The notes below the pieces were generated by a model, which had not been told where the DNA came from, searched no databases, and worked only from the letters and a program-made list of their open reading frames with translations. A stretch of DNA of 42,530 bases from a virus, in the IMG/VR virus record IMGVR_UViG_3300006810_000099, positions 1 through 42,530 of that record; one strand, written 5' to 3'. The position numbers were made by a program, and so were the translations under genes. Within the stretch, counting starts at the first letter, position 1; each line of letters begins with the position of its first letter. Of this stretch, positions 18,301 through 26,300 are shown piece by piece.

Positions 18301-18449
18301 AGGGCTACCTCAGATTGAATTTTATTCTGCTCCTCTACGGGGATCGGAGGCTGATCCTCTGCGAAAACAACAGGTAGAGAGTTTACAGCTCTCTGCTGAC
18401 CAAGAGGTACCGGAGCTGTTTTACCAATAATGGTTTGTTTGTTGGCCAT
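15360..18449 (-). CDS. Giant virion protein, FRYQPGR family, 1,029 residues
   Basis: This is a paralogue of the downstream 1,358-residue protein. Blocks in order: PVEEQNKIQSEVALSLLGI at about residues 38-55, FRYQPGR at 120-126, MWKIEFSWYGAVGALF at 530-545, YVPVANGEARWVRVHHM directly after, and KYGASYYIDGGDKGTV around 610-625. The WYG region in these proteins looks like a beta-sandwich of the kind used in fibre or lectin-like domains (inference). The C-terminal third (GSIIFSLYTNNGGSQYDLTDYF) is also beta-rich. It is the middle gene of a three-gene minus-strand unit and starts five bases after the stop of the beta-helix gene, so the genes are probably co-translated. No membrane or signal segment is seen. 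Confidence 0.72.
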   Translation of the reverse strand: MANKQTIIGKTAPVPLGQQRAVNSLPVVFAEDQPPIPVEEQNKIQSEVALSLLGIPRSEVALGIFADVNTYDVNPSEWSQFPLENDTETGRGVNHLAQEAGAELVANEGRTTILTSKRFFRYQPGRVSSSTMGVKMNRTASTYSNSELPKAPNSTKNTMKGAPTIKKWGIFDKFDGYYFEVINGGDSNDFRCIRRTQALTPSEPPGVEATPERWNAVATLSGTTNMKDGNWGVVGEDPVIYRNGLCYVAAAIYDPSLCHHPDDVAEIEAGEPISDYTFNENYAVRLAYRQTDGTFVEHLSGRQFQFPFDQRESSTFSTEDYEEWRLNDEFLKPSSTNGGEYIRLDAHCRWEDIVTNLSRGGGEGFNTQITVEEDSLTVGTKDPRFGYDTNPNSTNSGVKVWNLLVTVQGPDQISSQQYDTTFPTPHRISSYDPSTTSTAGRKNVTLKEWFKICVPKQYRTVYEWRPVRAMFSNDQLNGRSGNIVRWSDVSTANVDPSDTGIKRPGDPVELPTGTLTDDSVYNVDFTKVTMWKIEFSWYGAVGALFLCYVPVANGEARWVRVHHMRASNQLDVASLGNATLPITYLTHAGISNGLIGGKSTLVKYGASYYIDGGDKGTVKLLSKSSDYAKNVAYSALKTNAVAGSISSNYLSLSNTVFNVENRDQLIGSYLKSDTTMTVIWTTVDPTNPQNTRLYFNKSTAAFQTNSSIELIVPRRQRSMVSLRARDEVSNTTGTAIRNRIQLYPIKYGIGVTDPTEDKNILTINFIKNPLLITNNLNNSTLPDQIDVEIYSNISDKTRGFILGSGTIPREIISSGEENISSSHYQTLNTYLPSDGSYMHCYVRGRETRRIITGFDPNSVSGNETPILVRIFKKDGKIYVQNYSSKNESFNIYGYLLPVKMYTFDSTGNIQTFSGQFTHNQYEDQKKWNETERVGTFETVAQLSGASVSQDFRLSPVANTGSIIFSLYTNNGGSQYDLTDYFAYNKEYVSYPLTNEVDILCAYAMWESTSASSQPTQSLSIVNSLTWEEQ

Positions 18450-18454
18450 AGTGA

Positions 18455-20710
18455 TTAGAGAGTGTGAACTAGGAGGTTTCCGTCAGCGACGAAGTAGTCA
18501 GGTCTAAGTAGGGTTAGAGTTCCTCCGGAAAATTGAACCACATTAGAAAGAGGTAGTCCGGAGAAAGCTGGAATTAGAATCGAATTTGTTTCAACCTCGA
18601 TGTCAATAACAGGGTAATACCCATTTTCATCCCACCCGTTTAAAGACTCATTAGGGTCAAAGCCACTAATGTTTATGCTATCGTTTTGGGAGGGATCAGA
18701 AGAAGAATAAATCTGAAATCCCAAGATGTCGCTTGAATTCCTTAACTGGATAGCAAAGTAGTCAGAACCGTCAATTGTGACAGGTCTGATTGAGAGGGGT
18801 CTGAAACTACCTATGGAGACATCGGCTTTTACCTCGTACATGTAGCCATTGGGATTATCAAGGTTGCCAGTTGCTATGATGGTTTTGACTCCCACAGTCT
18901 GATTATTGGTTCCCCCTGGAAGAGTTAGGGAGAATATTCCGGCTTGTAATTGATCAAAAGTTTCAAGAACCCTAAATGATCCTACGGATAGGCCTGTTTT
19001 TAATCCGTCATTTCCAAGGGCATAGATGTCAGCTTGAACTGAGCCTTTCGCGATCTTGACAGATTCTCCCCCATAACTGACAGTCATAAAGACAGGATCT
19101 AATGAAAAACCTCTTCTAACCTCTATAGTAGCTCTGCTGTATTCGTTATTATACGTATCAATAGAGCGGATAACCGAATCATTATCGCTGTAGGCGAGGT
19201 TACCTTGTGCATTCCATTGACTAGAGGTTTCTAGGATCAGACCTCTGTCTCCACAAGCACGAATAATGTTGCCGTTGATAGTACTGTACTCTGTACTGAT
19301 AATCTTAGGACCAGTAGTAGCGAACTCCATCAGGTTGCCCTGTACTACTATGTTTTCACTGGTGTCAATAAGAAAAGGAGATACGGGGGTCTCGTAAGCT
19401 CTACCTGTTCGGGTTATTTTGTTTCCGTTTAAGCTGGCAATCTTACTGTTTACAACAGAAATAGCACCACCGGGACTATCGTAAAACGTGCAATCAATTA
19501 CTGACAAGTTGTCGCAATTTTCCACTCTTAAGGTAACTTCAGAGGTAATCGGAGAGACTGAGGAGAAAGATCCGGAACGATTACCATCGAATGCCATTGA
19601 CGTAAACCGGATACCTTCACCTCTTACTCTGTCAAACTCTCCTGTAAAATTGATCAGACCCGGAGTGAGGGGATTAGAAATTGTAACGGGCAAGCGGCTA
19701 ATAATTGATCCGGCTCCTACCCCCCTGATAGAGATGTTTGAGAAGTCTACTTGGAGAGAGTTGGAGAAAGATGTGTCTCTGATATTATAAACTCCGGCAG
19801 GAAAAAATACGTCTTTGATCTGCCCCTGAGCAGCAGTAAGGATTGAGGTTTGAATGAACTTGGTATCGTCTATATAGAACTTAACTGTATCTCCCATCTT
19901 TAAAAGACTGTCCTGAGATAGACCTTCACACTGGAGATAGTTAGGGGAGGTTCCTACTGGTTTAGGGAGAATCCTTAGTGTCTCCTTGGAGTTCATTACC
20001 TTAACAAGTCTCGCCTCTCCTGCAGAAACGGTGAACATGTCAGACAGGAAGGAGGGGAGAACAGGGGGAGACTCCCAGCTAGGGATCTCTGTGCTACCAA
20101 GGTCCCTGAAAATAACAGACCCTGACCCTGGATATCCTACCTTGTTGTTTCCGATGATGCCAAGAAAATCAACACGAGTACCCCATGTCCTGTAGATTAC
20201 AGGAATGACATACGGAGATGTGCGTGACATGTTCAACTGAACGTACTGTTCAGTGTTCCACAGGTCTGGATTTAAGATCTTAGTTCCTACTACGTAACGG
20301 GACCTAAAATTCTGTAAAATTCCCAGGTTAATATCAAATCCAAATACGTAATAGGTTAATTGGGCTAGATTAGAATTAGTAGCACTGGAGTTAGAGAAGT
20401 CAACCGCACCCGGAGCGCTGTGACCAGTAACAAGGAGTTGGGGGTCAGTAAGGCTGTTTTGACCTGAATAGCTAAATAGCCTTATTTCTACTCCTTGTTT
20501 AAGTACGTCATTGTACTGAGATAGAGATTTTCCATCCTGATCTACGATTCTATTGATTGTAACAACTGAACCGCTCACATCGGAGACAACACCACTAAAC
20601 TCTACGTCCCCCCTCCCAGACGCTCCAATGTTTCTAACGTTGATATAAGAATTTTTATCTTCAGGTACTTGAACAATTACGTTCGAAGTAGCGTCTGGAA
20701 TGTACCTCAT
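18455..20710 (-). CDS. Tailspike-like right-handed beta-helix protein
   Basis: This 751-residue protein has an N-terminal INVRNIGASGRGD block at about residues 23-35, the hallmark entry of pectate-lyase-like tailspikes (NVxxxGAxGDG). A long region of short beta-strand turns follows (about 280-520: FFPAGVYNIRD, ISIRGVGAGSII, LRVENCDNLSVIDCTFYDS, ISVVNSKIASLNGNKITRTG, NIVVQGNLMEF, STINGNIIRACGDRGLIL), diagnostic of a right-handed parallel beta-helix. Such spikes bind and sometimes cleave surface polysaccharide. Catalytic residues cannot be assigned by eye. The rest is beta-rich and unassigned. ATG 20710 follows an AGGAG site and the motif at 20731. It is the first gene of its unit. Confidence 0.8.
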   Translation of the reverse strand: MRYIPDATSNVIVQVPEDKNSYINVRNIGASGRGDVEFSGVVSDVSGSVVTINRIVDQDGKSLSQYNDVLKQGVEIRLFSYSGQNSLTDPQLLVTGHSAPGAVDFSNSSATNSNLAQLTYYVFGFDINLGILQNFRSRYVVGTKILNPDLWNTEQYVQLNMSRTSPYVIPVIYRTWGTRVDFLGIIGNNKVGYPGSGSVIFRDLGSTEIPSWESPPVLPSFLSDMFTVSAGEARLVKVMNSKETLRILPKPVGTSPNYLQCEGLSQDSLLKMGDTVKFYIDDTKFIQTSILTAAQGQIKDVFFPAGVYNIRDTSFSNSLQVDFSNISIRGVGAGSIISRLPVTISNPLTPGLINFTGEFDRVRGEGIRFTSMAFDGNRSGSFSSVSPITSEVTLRVENCDNLSVIDCTFYDSPGGAISVVNSKIASLNGNKITRTGRAYETPVSPFLIDTSENIVVQGNLMEFATTGPKIISTEYSTINGNIIRACGDRGLILETSSQWNAQGNLAYSDNDSVIRSIDTYNNEYSRATIEVRRGFSLDPVFMTVSYGGESVKIAKGSVQADIYALGNDGLKTGLSVGSFRVLETFDQLQAGIFSLTLPGGTNNQTVGVKTIIATGNLDNPNGYMYEVKADVSIGSFRPLSIRPVTIDGSDYFAIQLRNSSDILGFQIYSSSDPSQNDSINISGFDPNESLNGWDENGYYPVIDIEVETNSILIPAFSGLPLSNVVQFSGGTLTLLRPDYFVADGNLLVHTL

Positions 20711-20723
20711 GCTAATCGTCTCC

Positions 20724-20739
20724 TATATTAGCTTTCAAC
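20724..20739 (-). promoter_or_regulatory. GTTGAAAGC promoter-like motif (5-base spacing)
   Basis: GTTGAAAGC TAATA TAG has one extra spacer base; AGGAG follows and the ATG is 20 bases after the core. The core overlaps the last codons and stop (GTT GAA AGC TAA) of the 60-residue upstream gene. Confidence 0.72.
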
Positions 20740-20910
20740 GAAAAATTGTTTTAACAGGGGGTGTTTATGCATACCTGCTTCCCTCAACTCCTCAAGAAAT
20801 ACTTTGTACTCATCTTCAAGAGACTTGTCTTGTGAAAAACGAATCAAAGTTTCCATTATCTCGTGGGGGTCAAAAAATTTCCCGTCAACTCTGTGAATAT
20901 TAGATATCAT
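20728..20910 (-). CDS. Small protein, 60 residues, unknown function
   Basis: Starts MISNIHRVDGKFFDPHEIMETLIRF and is mostly helical, with a charged EEYKVFLEEL-like middle (DKSLEDEYKVFLEELREAG). ATG 20910 overlaps the stop region of the upstream 131-residue gene by 11 bases, which suggests translational coupling. Its last three codons before the stop, V-E-S, are the promoter motif of the next unit. I do not recognise the family. The short length and lack of membrane segment fit a small assembly or regulatory protein; this cannot be narrowed further. Confidence 0.6.
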   Translation of the reverse strand: MISNIHRVDGKFFDPHEIMETLIRFSQDKSLEDEYKVFLEELREAGMHKHPLLKQFFVES

Positions 20911-21295
20911 AGGTCGTTAACGGCCGGTGCAGGGTGTATGACAGGAGTACATCTAGAGAGGAAGGGTCCAGGTTGTCGTGCCAGACATATAGCTCATCAC
21001 CCTCTTTCAGGGTGAACTTGTTGCCTTGAATGATGTCATAAGAGACATTAGGAGGGATATTAATTCCGCTCAGAATATAGGCTACACTAGTTCCATTCTG
21101 GACTTTAGCAGAAACTCCAAGGTTGACAGAGGTTTTGTTACACAGGAGCATAGAGGTTACCAGTACAAAATTCTTCTGATAATCTGCTACTGCTTCGGAG
21201 TTTACAGGGACGGTAATTAACCTGCCAGATACATCACCTTCGGCATTTGTTGGCGAAGCGAACTTATTAGTAGAGGTGTTTGAAGGAAGTAACAT
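20900..21295 (-). CDS. Small beta-rich phage protein, 131 residues
   Basis: After a Ser/Thr/Asn-rich start (MLLPSNTSTNKFASPTN), the protein has alternating hydrophobic strands: FVLVTSMLLCNKTSVNLGVSAKV, SVAYILSGINIPPNVSYDIIQG and KLKEGDELYVW-like text (FTLKEGDELYVWHDNLDPSSLDVLLSYT). This pattern resembles small beta-sandwich virion proteins of cyanophages that carry a DGDxLYV turn, such as head or tail decoration proteins. The function is inferred. It is the middle gene of a three-gene unit with the 102-residue and 60-residue genes, starting seven bases after the upstream stop. Confidence 0.65.
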   Translation of the reverse strand: MLLPSNTSTNKFASPTNAEGDVSGRLITVPVNSEAVADYQKNFVLVTSMLLCNKTSVNLGVSAKVQNGTSVAYILSGINIPPNVSYDIIQGNKFTLKEGDELYVWHDNLDPSSLDVLLSYTLHRPLTTYDI

Positions 21296-21302
21296 GGTCG
21301 TA

Positions 21303-21611
21303 TCAGCTCCAGATGAGGGAATTGATGAATCCAGCGGCCTGGATACCTACGTAGTCGGCTCGACGTAAAGGAGAGAAAGCCGTTGTAGGTTCGGTTTCAA
21401 TCTCAATAGCATTGATTCCGAGTACTAGGGGTATTTCCGTGCCAAAACCATCCTGAAGACGTCCTTGGTCTCTTAAGGTGGTGTTTCCTGTTCTTTTTCT
21501 GGGGAAAAAGGATGTAGGTACACCGTCTGTATCAGGTTGACCGGTTACCGTGGTCAGTAAGACGTTGCTAAAAGTCTTCGAAATATCGAAGGCTGTGATA
21601 TTCTGAGCCAT
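21303..21611 (-). CDS. Small phage protein, 102 residues, unknown
   Basis: It begins MAQNITAFDISKTFSNVLLTTV and has a middle segment with FFPRKRTGNTTLRDQGRLQDGFGTEIPLVLG. It has no clear membrane segment. It is the first gene of the unit under the motif at 21634, with the ATG 22 bases downstream of the core, and is divergent from the small plus-strand gene at 21720. The context of late-type promoter and structural neighbours suggests a minor virion protein, but I recognise no family. Confidence 0.65.
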   Translation of the reverse strand: MAQNITAFDISKTFSNVLLTTVTGQPDTDGVPTSFFPRKRTGNTTLRDQGRLQDGFGTEIPLVLGINAIEIETEPTTAFSPLRRADYVGIQAAGFINSLIWS

Positions 21612-21626
21612 TGAGCGTACTAGTTG

Positions 21627-21642
21627 CTATAGAGCTTTCAAC
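21627..21642 (-). promoter_or_regulatory. GTTGAAAGC-N4-TAG promoter-like motif
   Basis: GTTGAAAGC TCTA TAG lies 22 bases before ATG 21611. The same downstream heptamer TCTATAG and following CAA occur at the 42040 copy. Confidence 0.75.
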
Positions 21643-21664
21643 GTCACAGAGTCATATCAGTGTA

Positions 21665-21673
21665 TGGTATAAT
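21665..21673 (+). promoter_or_regulatory. Host-like extended -10 promoter (TGG TATAAT)
   Basis: A perfect TATAAT at 21668-21673 is preceded by TGG, a strong extended -10. No clear -35 is visible. It is followed by the small genes at 21720 and 21912 and is probably active early with host RNA polymerase. Confidence 0.65.
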
Positions 21674-21676
21674 TAG

Positions 21677-21694
21677 GGGTGTGGTAAAACACCC
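21677..21694 (+). promoter_or_regulatory. Hairpin at predicted transcript 5' end
   Basis: GGGTGT (21677-21682) pairs perfectly with ACACCC (21689-21694) around a GGTAAA loop. It lies where the transcript from the TATAAT box would begin, so it may protect the 5' end of the mRNA. It is not followed by T residues, so it is not a terminator. Confidence 0.45.
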
Positions 21695-21719
21695 ACCTAC
21701 AATGATCTCTCTACCCACT

Positions 21720-21872
21720 ATGTCTAAAAAAGACCTGGCCACCCTGATCGATGCCTATGCGGATGCAAAAGCAAGCCGTAACCAGCACCTCGTGAACAGC
21801 ATGGTCGCTCAGCTTGAGCAAGCTTTGGATTCTATTTTCCCCGGTGAAACCGAGGAGGTTAAAGAGTCCTGA
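21720..21872 (+). CDS. Small cyanophage-type protein, 50 residues
   Basis: It reads MSKKDLATLIDAYADAKASRNQHL followed by VNSMVAQLEQALDSIF and a polar tail. It is a two-helix protein of a small conserved type I recall from cyanophages and cyanobacteria, where a YADAK-S-N-L core and a QALDxIF end are kept; its role is unknown. ATG 21720 is preferred because it begins the recognisable homologous part; in-frame ATG 21702 (MISLPT) is possible. It is transcribed from the extended -10 at 21665 and followed 40 bases later by the next small gene, so probably an early two-gene unit. Confidence 0.65.
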   Translation: MSKKDLATLIDAYADAKASRNQHLVNSMVAQLEQALDSIFPGETEEVKES

Positions 21873-21881
21873 TACCAGTCA

Positions 21882-21900
21882 GGGGAGGCAATGCCTCCCC
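21882..21900 (+). promoter_or_regulatory. GC-rich hairpin covering the ribosome site of the next gene
   Basis: GGGGAGGC (21882-21889) pairs perfectly with GCCTCCCC (21893-21900) around AAT. No T-tract follows, so a terminator is unlikely. The left arm contains the only GGAGG-like site in front of the 21912 gene, so folding would hide it. Confidence 0.5.
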
Positions 21901-21911
21901 CTCCCTCAACT

Positions 21912-22220
21912 ATGAAACCTTCTATTTATATTCTTCGGAAAAGTCATGATCCTCTGCCTGGCAGAGATGTAATCAGACACGGAGATATTGTCATTATGGC
22001 CAGTGGAGATATTCTGGTATCTGTAAATGAAATGTGGGAGATATTACCGGGGCGTTACATTGACGTTAACGAACTAAAAGAATTCGTCTCTTACGTGTCC
22101 TCTGGTTGGCCAGAAAGCCCGGAGACTGCCCGGGCCGACCTGGAGGGTCGATTACCCGAACAATTTCTGTCCAGGATGCTAGAAACAGTAGAGAAGTTAG
22201 TCGTCCCTGGAAAGATCTGA
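21912..22220 (+). CDS. Small protein, 102 residues, unknown function
   Basis: From ATG 21912 it reads MKPSIYILRKSHDPLPGRDVIRHGDIVIMASGDILVSVNEMWEIL, a beta-rich start, then a charged helical end (ARADLEGRLPEQFLSRMLETVEKLV). An alternative ATG at 21891 adds MPPPPST but lies inside the hairpin stem with only two bases between it and GGAGG. No family is recognised. It is second in the early-type plus-strand pair and ends 13 bases before the convergent gene at 22234. Confidence 0.65.
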   Translation: MKPSIYILRKSHDPLPGRDVIRHGDIVIMASGDILVSVNEMWEILPGRYIDVNELKEFVSYVSSGWPESPETARADLEGRLPEQFLSRMLETVEKLVVPGKI

Positions 22221-22233
22221 GGCTTTGGACGGC

Positions 22234-22665
22234 CTATTGAGGCTCAAGCGGCCATTTCACATCCCAGGGAAATCCCGCCTGTGCAGTTATATCCCGTAGG
22301 TCTTGGCGATAGGAGGCCCAAGAAGCGGCATCAACCGGTGCGTCTGTGAGCTGGGTCCAGTCGCTCTCGGAAAGTAGGCGATTGCGTTGCGCACGTACAT
22401 TATTGGCTGCATCCGCAAAATCAAGCTGATGCACCTCCCATGTTTGCAACCATGCGCCATTGACTTGAGCAACCGACTGGCTCAACTTATGGGTAAGGGA
22501 GTCAAAGGGCGGCGCTTCAGTGGGTGTGACTTCGTAAACCCCAAAAGATGCAAGCAAAGATGCAGGCATTTCTTTGGGGAAGGAAGTGCCTGGGTTTTCT
22601 CTTGTCAGCTCTCCTAAGTAGTAGGGGAATTTGACAGGTGCTCCGTTGTGAGTCTTGATGTACAT
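22234..22665 (-). CDS. Tail-fibre assembly chaperone-like protein
   Basis: This 143-residue protein ends in a C-terminal block typical of phage tail assembly chaperones (Phage_tail_APC-like): RNRLLSESDWTQLTDAP, then ASWASYRQDLRDI and a closing FPWDVKWP. Such proteins help fold or attach tail fibres. It lies directly downstream of fibre and LamG genes in the unit from 27233, which fits the role. The N-terminal part (MYIKTHNGAPVKFPYYLGEL) is as expected for the family. The gene is more GC-rich than the neighbouring fibre genes, suggesting it travelled with the fibre tip as a cassette. Confidence 0.75.
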   Translation of the reverse strand: MYIKTHNGAPVKFPYYLGELTRENPGTSFPKEMPASLLASFGVYEVTPTEAPPFDSLTHKLSQSVAQVNGAWLQTWEVHQLDFADAANNVRAQRNRLLSESDWTQLTDAPVDAASWASYRQDLRDITAQAGFPWDVKWPLEPQ

Positions 22666-22668
22666 GTT

Positions 22669-23358
22669 TTACCAGGGGGGTGTAAACGATGCGGTGTAAC
22701 GGGCCACATCGGAAACTCTAATAGAGTCCATGTAGCCTTCAAAGTCCTGCCCACCAAAGCCATCCCAACCAATCATAAGAGTAGAGGTTGTAGGGTTATT
22801 TAACTCAGTATAACTTGAAGTCGATTGAACACCATCTAGATATAAGTGCCAAACAGTTCCATCTCGGACTGCTGCAACGTGATGCCAAGTATCAATGCTT
22901 ACGGCCGTTTGATGACTAAGCCTGAAACTCGGGGAGACGTAAATTGAAAGAGTTGTGCCGTTTATGTAAAGTCTAGGCCTGTTTGTGTAAGTGGTATCCG
23001 AGTTAAACAGGGCTTTCAAGGCCGTGCTTTTTGAGTAATAAATAAATCCCTCCCAGGTAAAGCTATCACCTGAGGCAAAAGCGAAAGCACCATCTGTTAC
23101 TGTTAATGCAGCATCTGTACTCGGAAATAGAGCAGAAGAATCGCCAAATCTAGAGTTGGCAGTGCTGATGGTAATACCCGTCCCTACAGTTACGGTTTTT
23201 GGCGAAGGGCTTAAGTCAATAAAATTTGTACTTCCGTTCGCTCCTTCGCATTCAAGCAGCAGAACCGTATTAGCATCGGAGGTGAATGGCCCGGTCGGTT
23301 CAATGGGCACTGCTGCCGCTGCTCCCGCAGCCGCCCTTAACCCAAGAGGAATCCTCAT
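22669..23358 (-). CDS. LamG / concanavalin-like lectin domain protein
   Basis: The 229-residue product starts at ATG 23358 with a 4-base ATGA overlap with the upstream fibre gene; longer readings upstream are shadows. A short Ala-rich N-terminus (RAAAGAAAAVPIEPTGPF) precedes a jelly-roll lectin domain. Expected elements appear in order: LLLECEGANGSTNFIDLS, ALLFPST-like strand, FTWEGFIYY, TWHHVAAVRDGTVWHLYLDGV and the ending FEGYMDSIRVSDVARYT-ASFTPP. Such domains bind glycans, so a fibre-tip receptor-binding role is likely. It lies between the 1,042-residue fibre and the tail chaperone. Confidence 0.8.
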   Translation of the reverse strand: MRIPLGLRAAAGAAAAVPIEPTGPFTSDANTVLLLECEGANGSTNFIDLSPSPKTVTVGTGITISTANSRFGDSSALFPSTDAALTVTDGAFAFASGDSFTWEGFIYYSKSTALKALFNSDTTYTNRPRLYINGTTLSIYVSPSFRLSHQTAVSIDTWHHVAAVRDGTVWHLYLDGVQSTSSYTELNNPTTSTLMIGWDGFGGQDFEGYMDSIRVSDVARYTASFTPPW

Positions 23359-26300
23359 GCCACATCTCCCACATAAGCTCCGTACACCTGCGTGCCGACT
23401 TTCCAGAACTGGACGACGGTATAGCCAGATGTCGCAAGCGTAGGTGCGCTGCCGCCAGTCCACACAACGCCGCTAGCACCCCAAGTTGTATCCGTCCATG
23501 TAAGTGTATATGCAGTGCCGTCATCAATCATCAACGTCACGGCCTCACCCGCAGCAAAATTTGTTGCCTTGGGTGTGCGGCTAGCGCCAAGTGTGATTAG
23601 CTGAACACTACCGTTACTGGGATCCACTTCAAATGCAACTCCGTCACTGATCGTATAAACCTCTTCAAGAATTGTACCTGTAATAGCTGGGTCTTTAAAC
23701 GATCCGGTAGTTGTAATCAGCCCCTCGCTATCAATCAGAAGCCTGTCTATCCCTTCAGTAGAGACACTAAAGTCTGAACTAGATATAGATAGGCTAGTAT
23801 AGCCACTTAGATCTCCAAATTTTGAGATAATCTCAGTGCCTAAGTTTCCAGACAATTGTCCTAAAAACAGACTAGATTCTGAAGTAGTGTTTCCATTCCT
23901 GATAATTACCCCTCCGCTTCCAATTATAGACGGGGTCTCTATGAAAAATCTCCCATCAGAGTTGACTGATAGACGTTGAATACCCCCAGTAGAAATAGCT
24001 AATTCATCTGCACCGGGACTATAAATACCCGTATTTGTATGCGTACCAAAGTATATTGATGGTCCAGAACTGCTGCCTAAAGGTACACTTACAGTGCCTG
24101 TGCTATTGACACTAAAGTTACTCGTACTATTAAGCTGCAAGTCTAAAAGTTTTCCGGTAAAATTGCTTGGTGCGTTAATCCCAATCCCGGTTCCATTCGT
24201 ATTCCAACTGTCACTAACAGTACCTGAAGGTTCGACTAAAAGCTGTGGCTTAGTGGTCGTACCGGTACCACCACTAAACCAGGAACCGGTAAGAGAGAGA
24301 GGGGGTCCAGATGGAGAATTGCTTGTATCTATCTCTGCCAATGCTGACCAGATTAAATTGCCAGAACTATCAATGTAACTTTCACTTAAACCCTTGTATA
24401 CACCGAGGTAGTTATAAATTAACTGTCCCGACAAGCCAGAAACTAATGCGATGGTTCCACTTGAATCTGGTAAGCTGATTCTACGATCCTCAGTTGGGGT
24501 AACCGCCTGAAGTGTCGTAGTAAAATTATCTTGACTCTCTAGAATTATATTAGAACTGGTAGAAATAGACCCGGAAACAGTGATATCATTTTTGTTCTCC
24601 CATCTCTTAGTGACAGAGTTGTAGGAAATGATTTCGTCACCTTGTAACTCACTGGATATCTCAACGTCATGCAAATCAGAAAAACGTCTACCCGTATCCC
24701 AACGGACCATGATGATTCCGTTGTTTTTAACTGATACTACTGCGGCTACGGGGAGCTTAAGATTTGGTGCTTGGGGTTCAAATTTTGTGAAGCCTCCCGG
24801 CGTAGCAGGATCGCACCAAAGTATATCTCCTTCAGCCCACTGTCCATCTACACCACCCTCATCGATGTCAGTGTCGACGCCTTTCACCTCGCCGAACGAC
24901 CTTACATATCCATCCGCTCCCGCTGCGATGTTTTGTGCGGCTACACCGAAGAGTACGTAGCCGGGATAGGTTCCATCCGCGACCATAGGAGCGATATATA
25001 GCCTGCCGCTATTTCCATCGGTCTCACCGGTAAACATCACTGCCGTGCCAATCGGTATCGGACTCGCCGTACCATTACGGCACAGGGTAATGATGTCTTG
25101 GCCCAACGGGCTTAACACCCCATTGAGAAGGCCGATGTCCAGGGTACCTTTATCGGGGTTCCAGCCCACCTGCTGCGAGGTAGTGGGTTGAGCTGCACCG
25201 ATGGAAATAAGATTGTCGAAGGTGGCGATGCCGGTTACATCGAGGGTACCGGGAACATCGATGTCATCGGTCCACTCCACTCCTGTCCCGGCCGCATCGG
25301 TCTGAAGGAGCTGGCGAGCCGATCCATCGGCCAGCTTAGATACAGCAATCTCTGCGTTAGCCGAGATGTCCGCATTAACAACGGTGCCATCGGCAATCAT
25401 TACACTGGTAACAGTGCCGGTATCACCAGTCGTAACAATCGTCCCGCTAACGTCGGGCAAGGTATAAGACCGAGATTCTGTTAGAGTAGTAACCTCTAAC
25501 GTTCCAGATACTCCGGATTGATCGAAGATAAATCTTTTCGACCCATAGAGGGTTAAATCTCCCAGAGTGCTCACCCCTAACCGGTTTTGCCCATCAGTAG
25601 AGATAAATACATCTTTACCCGAACCGAGGTACAAACCGTAACCTCTGTCCGAAGAGAATGAGTAGGAGGGTAGAGACTCCGTACCATCTACAATACCAAG
25701 TTGTTTGTTAAAGTTCCAAGAATCCGACAGGGACTCATACAATATAGTCGCATCGGCACCTGATAATGTGATACCACCCCCATCGACCTGAGTAGAGTCG
25801 ATTGCGTTCCTTCCCAGGGTGATGTTCTTATCGTCAATCTCCAGGTTGACAGAATCAATCGTTGTCGTCGTCCCCTGTACGTCTAGGTCACCCAGAATTG
25901 TAACTTTTCCCGTACTATCACCAACTACGGCCGGATCAATAACCAGATTGGCCGGGCCGAGAATAGATCCAGTTAGGGTAAGATCGTTGAAGATTACATC
26001 TGATGTCGTACTGATATCCTGGCCTACAGAGATTTCTCCGTCCGAGATAGAAACCCCTGTGCCACCAGAAAAATGAGCCCGAACTTCTTCAGAGCTAGGG
26101 CCGGTATAGGATATTACTCCCGTCTCATCGTTATAGGCTAAAGACCCATCTCCTCCCAGGTCCTCCACAGAAACAGACTTCTGAGTACCAACCCATTCTT
26201 GGTCTTCTTCTTGCCAAAATCTCAGTACGGGGAAACTACCTGACCTGTCAATCCAAAACTCTCCATCAGACAGGTCGGTGTAATTTGTAGGCTGGGGTGA

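Noticed and set aside
22220-22260. Possible terminator between the convergent genes ending at 22220 and 22234
   Set aside because: Short GGCC-type inverted repeats exist, but the stem is weak and there is no T-tract on either side.
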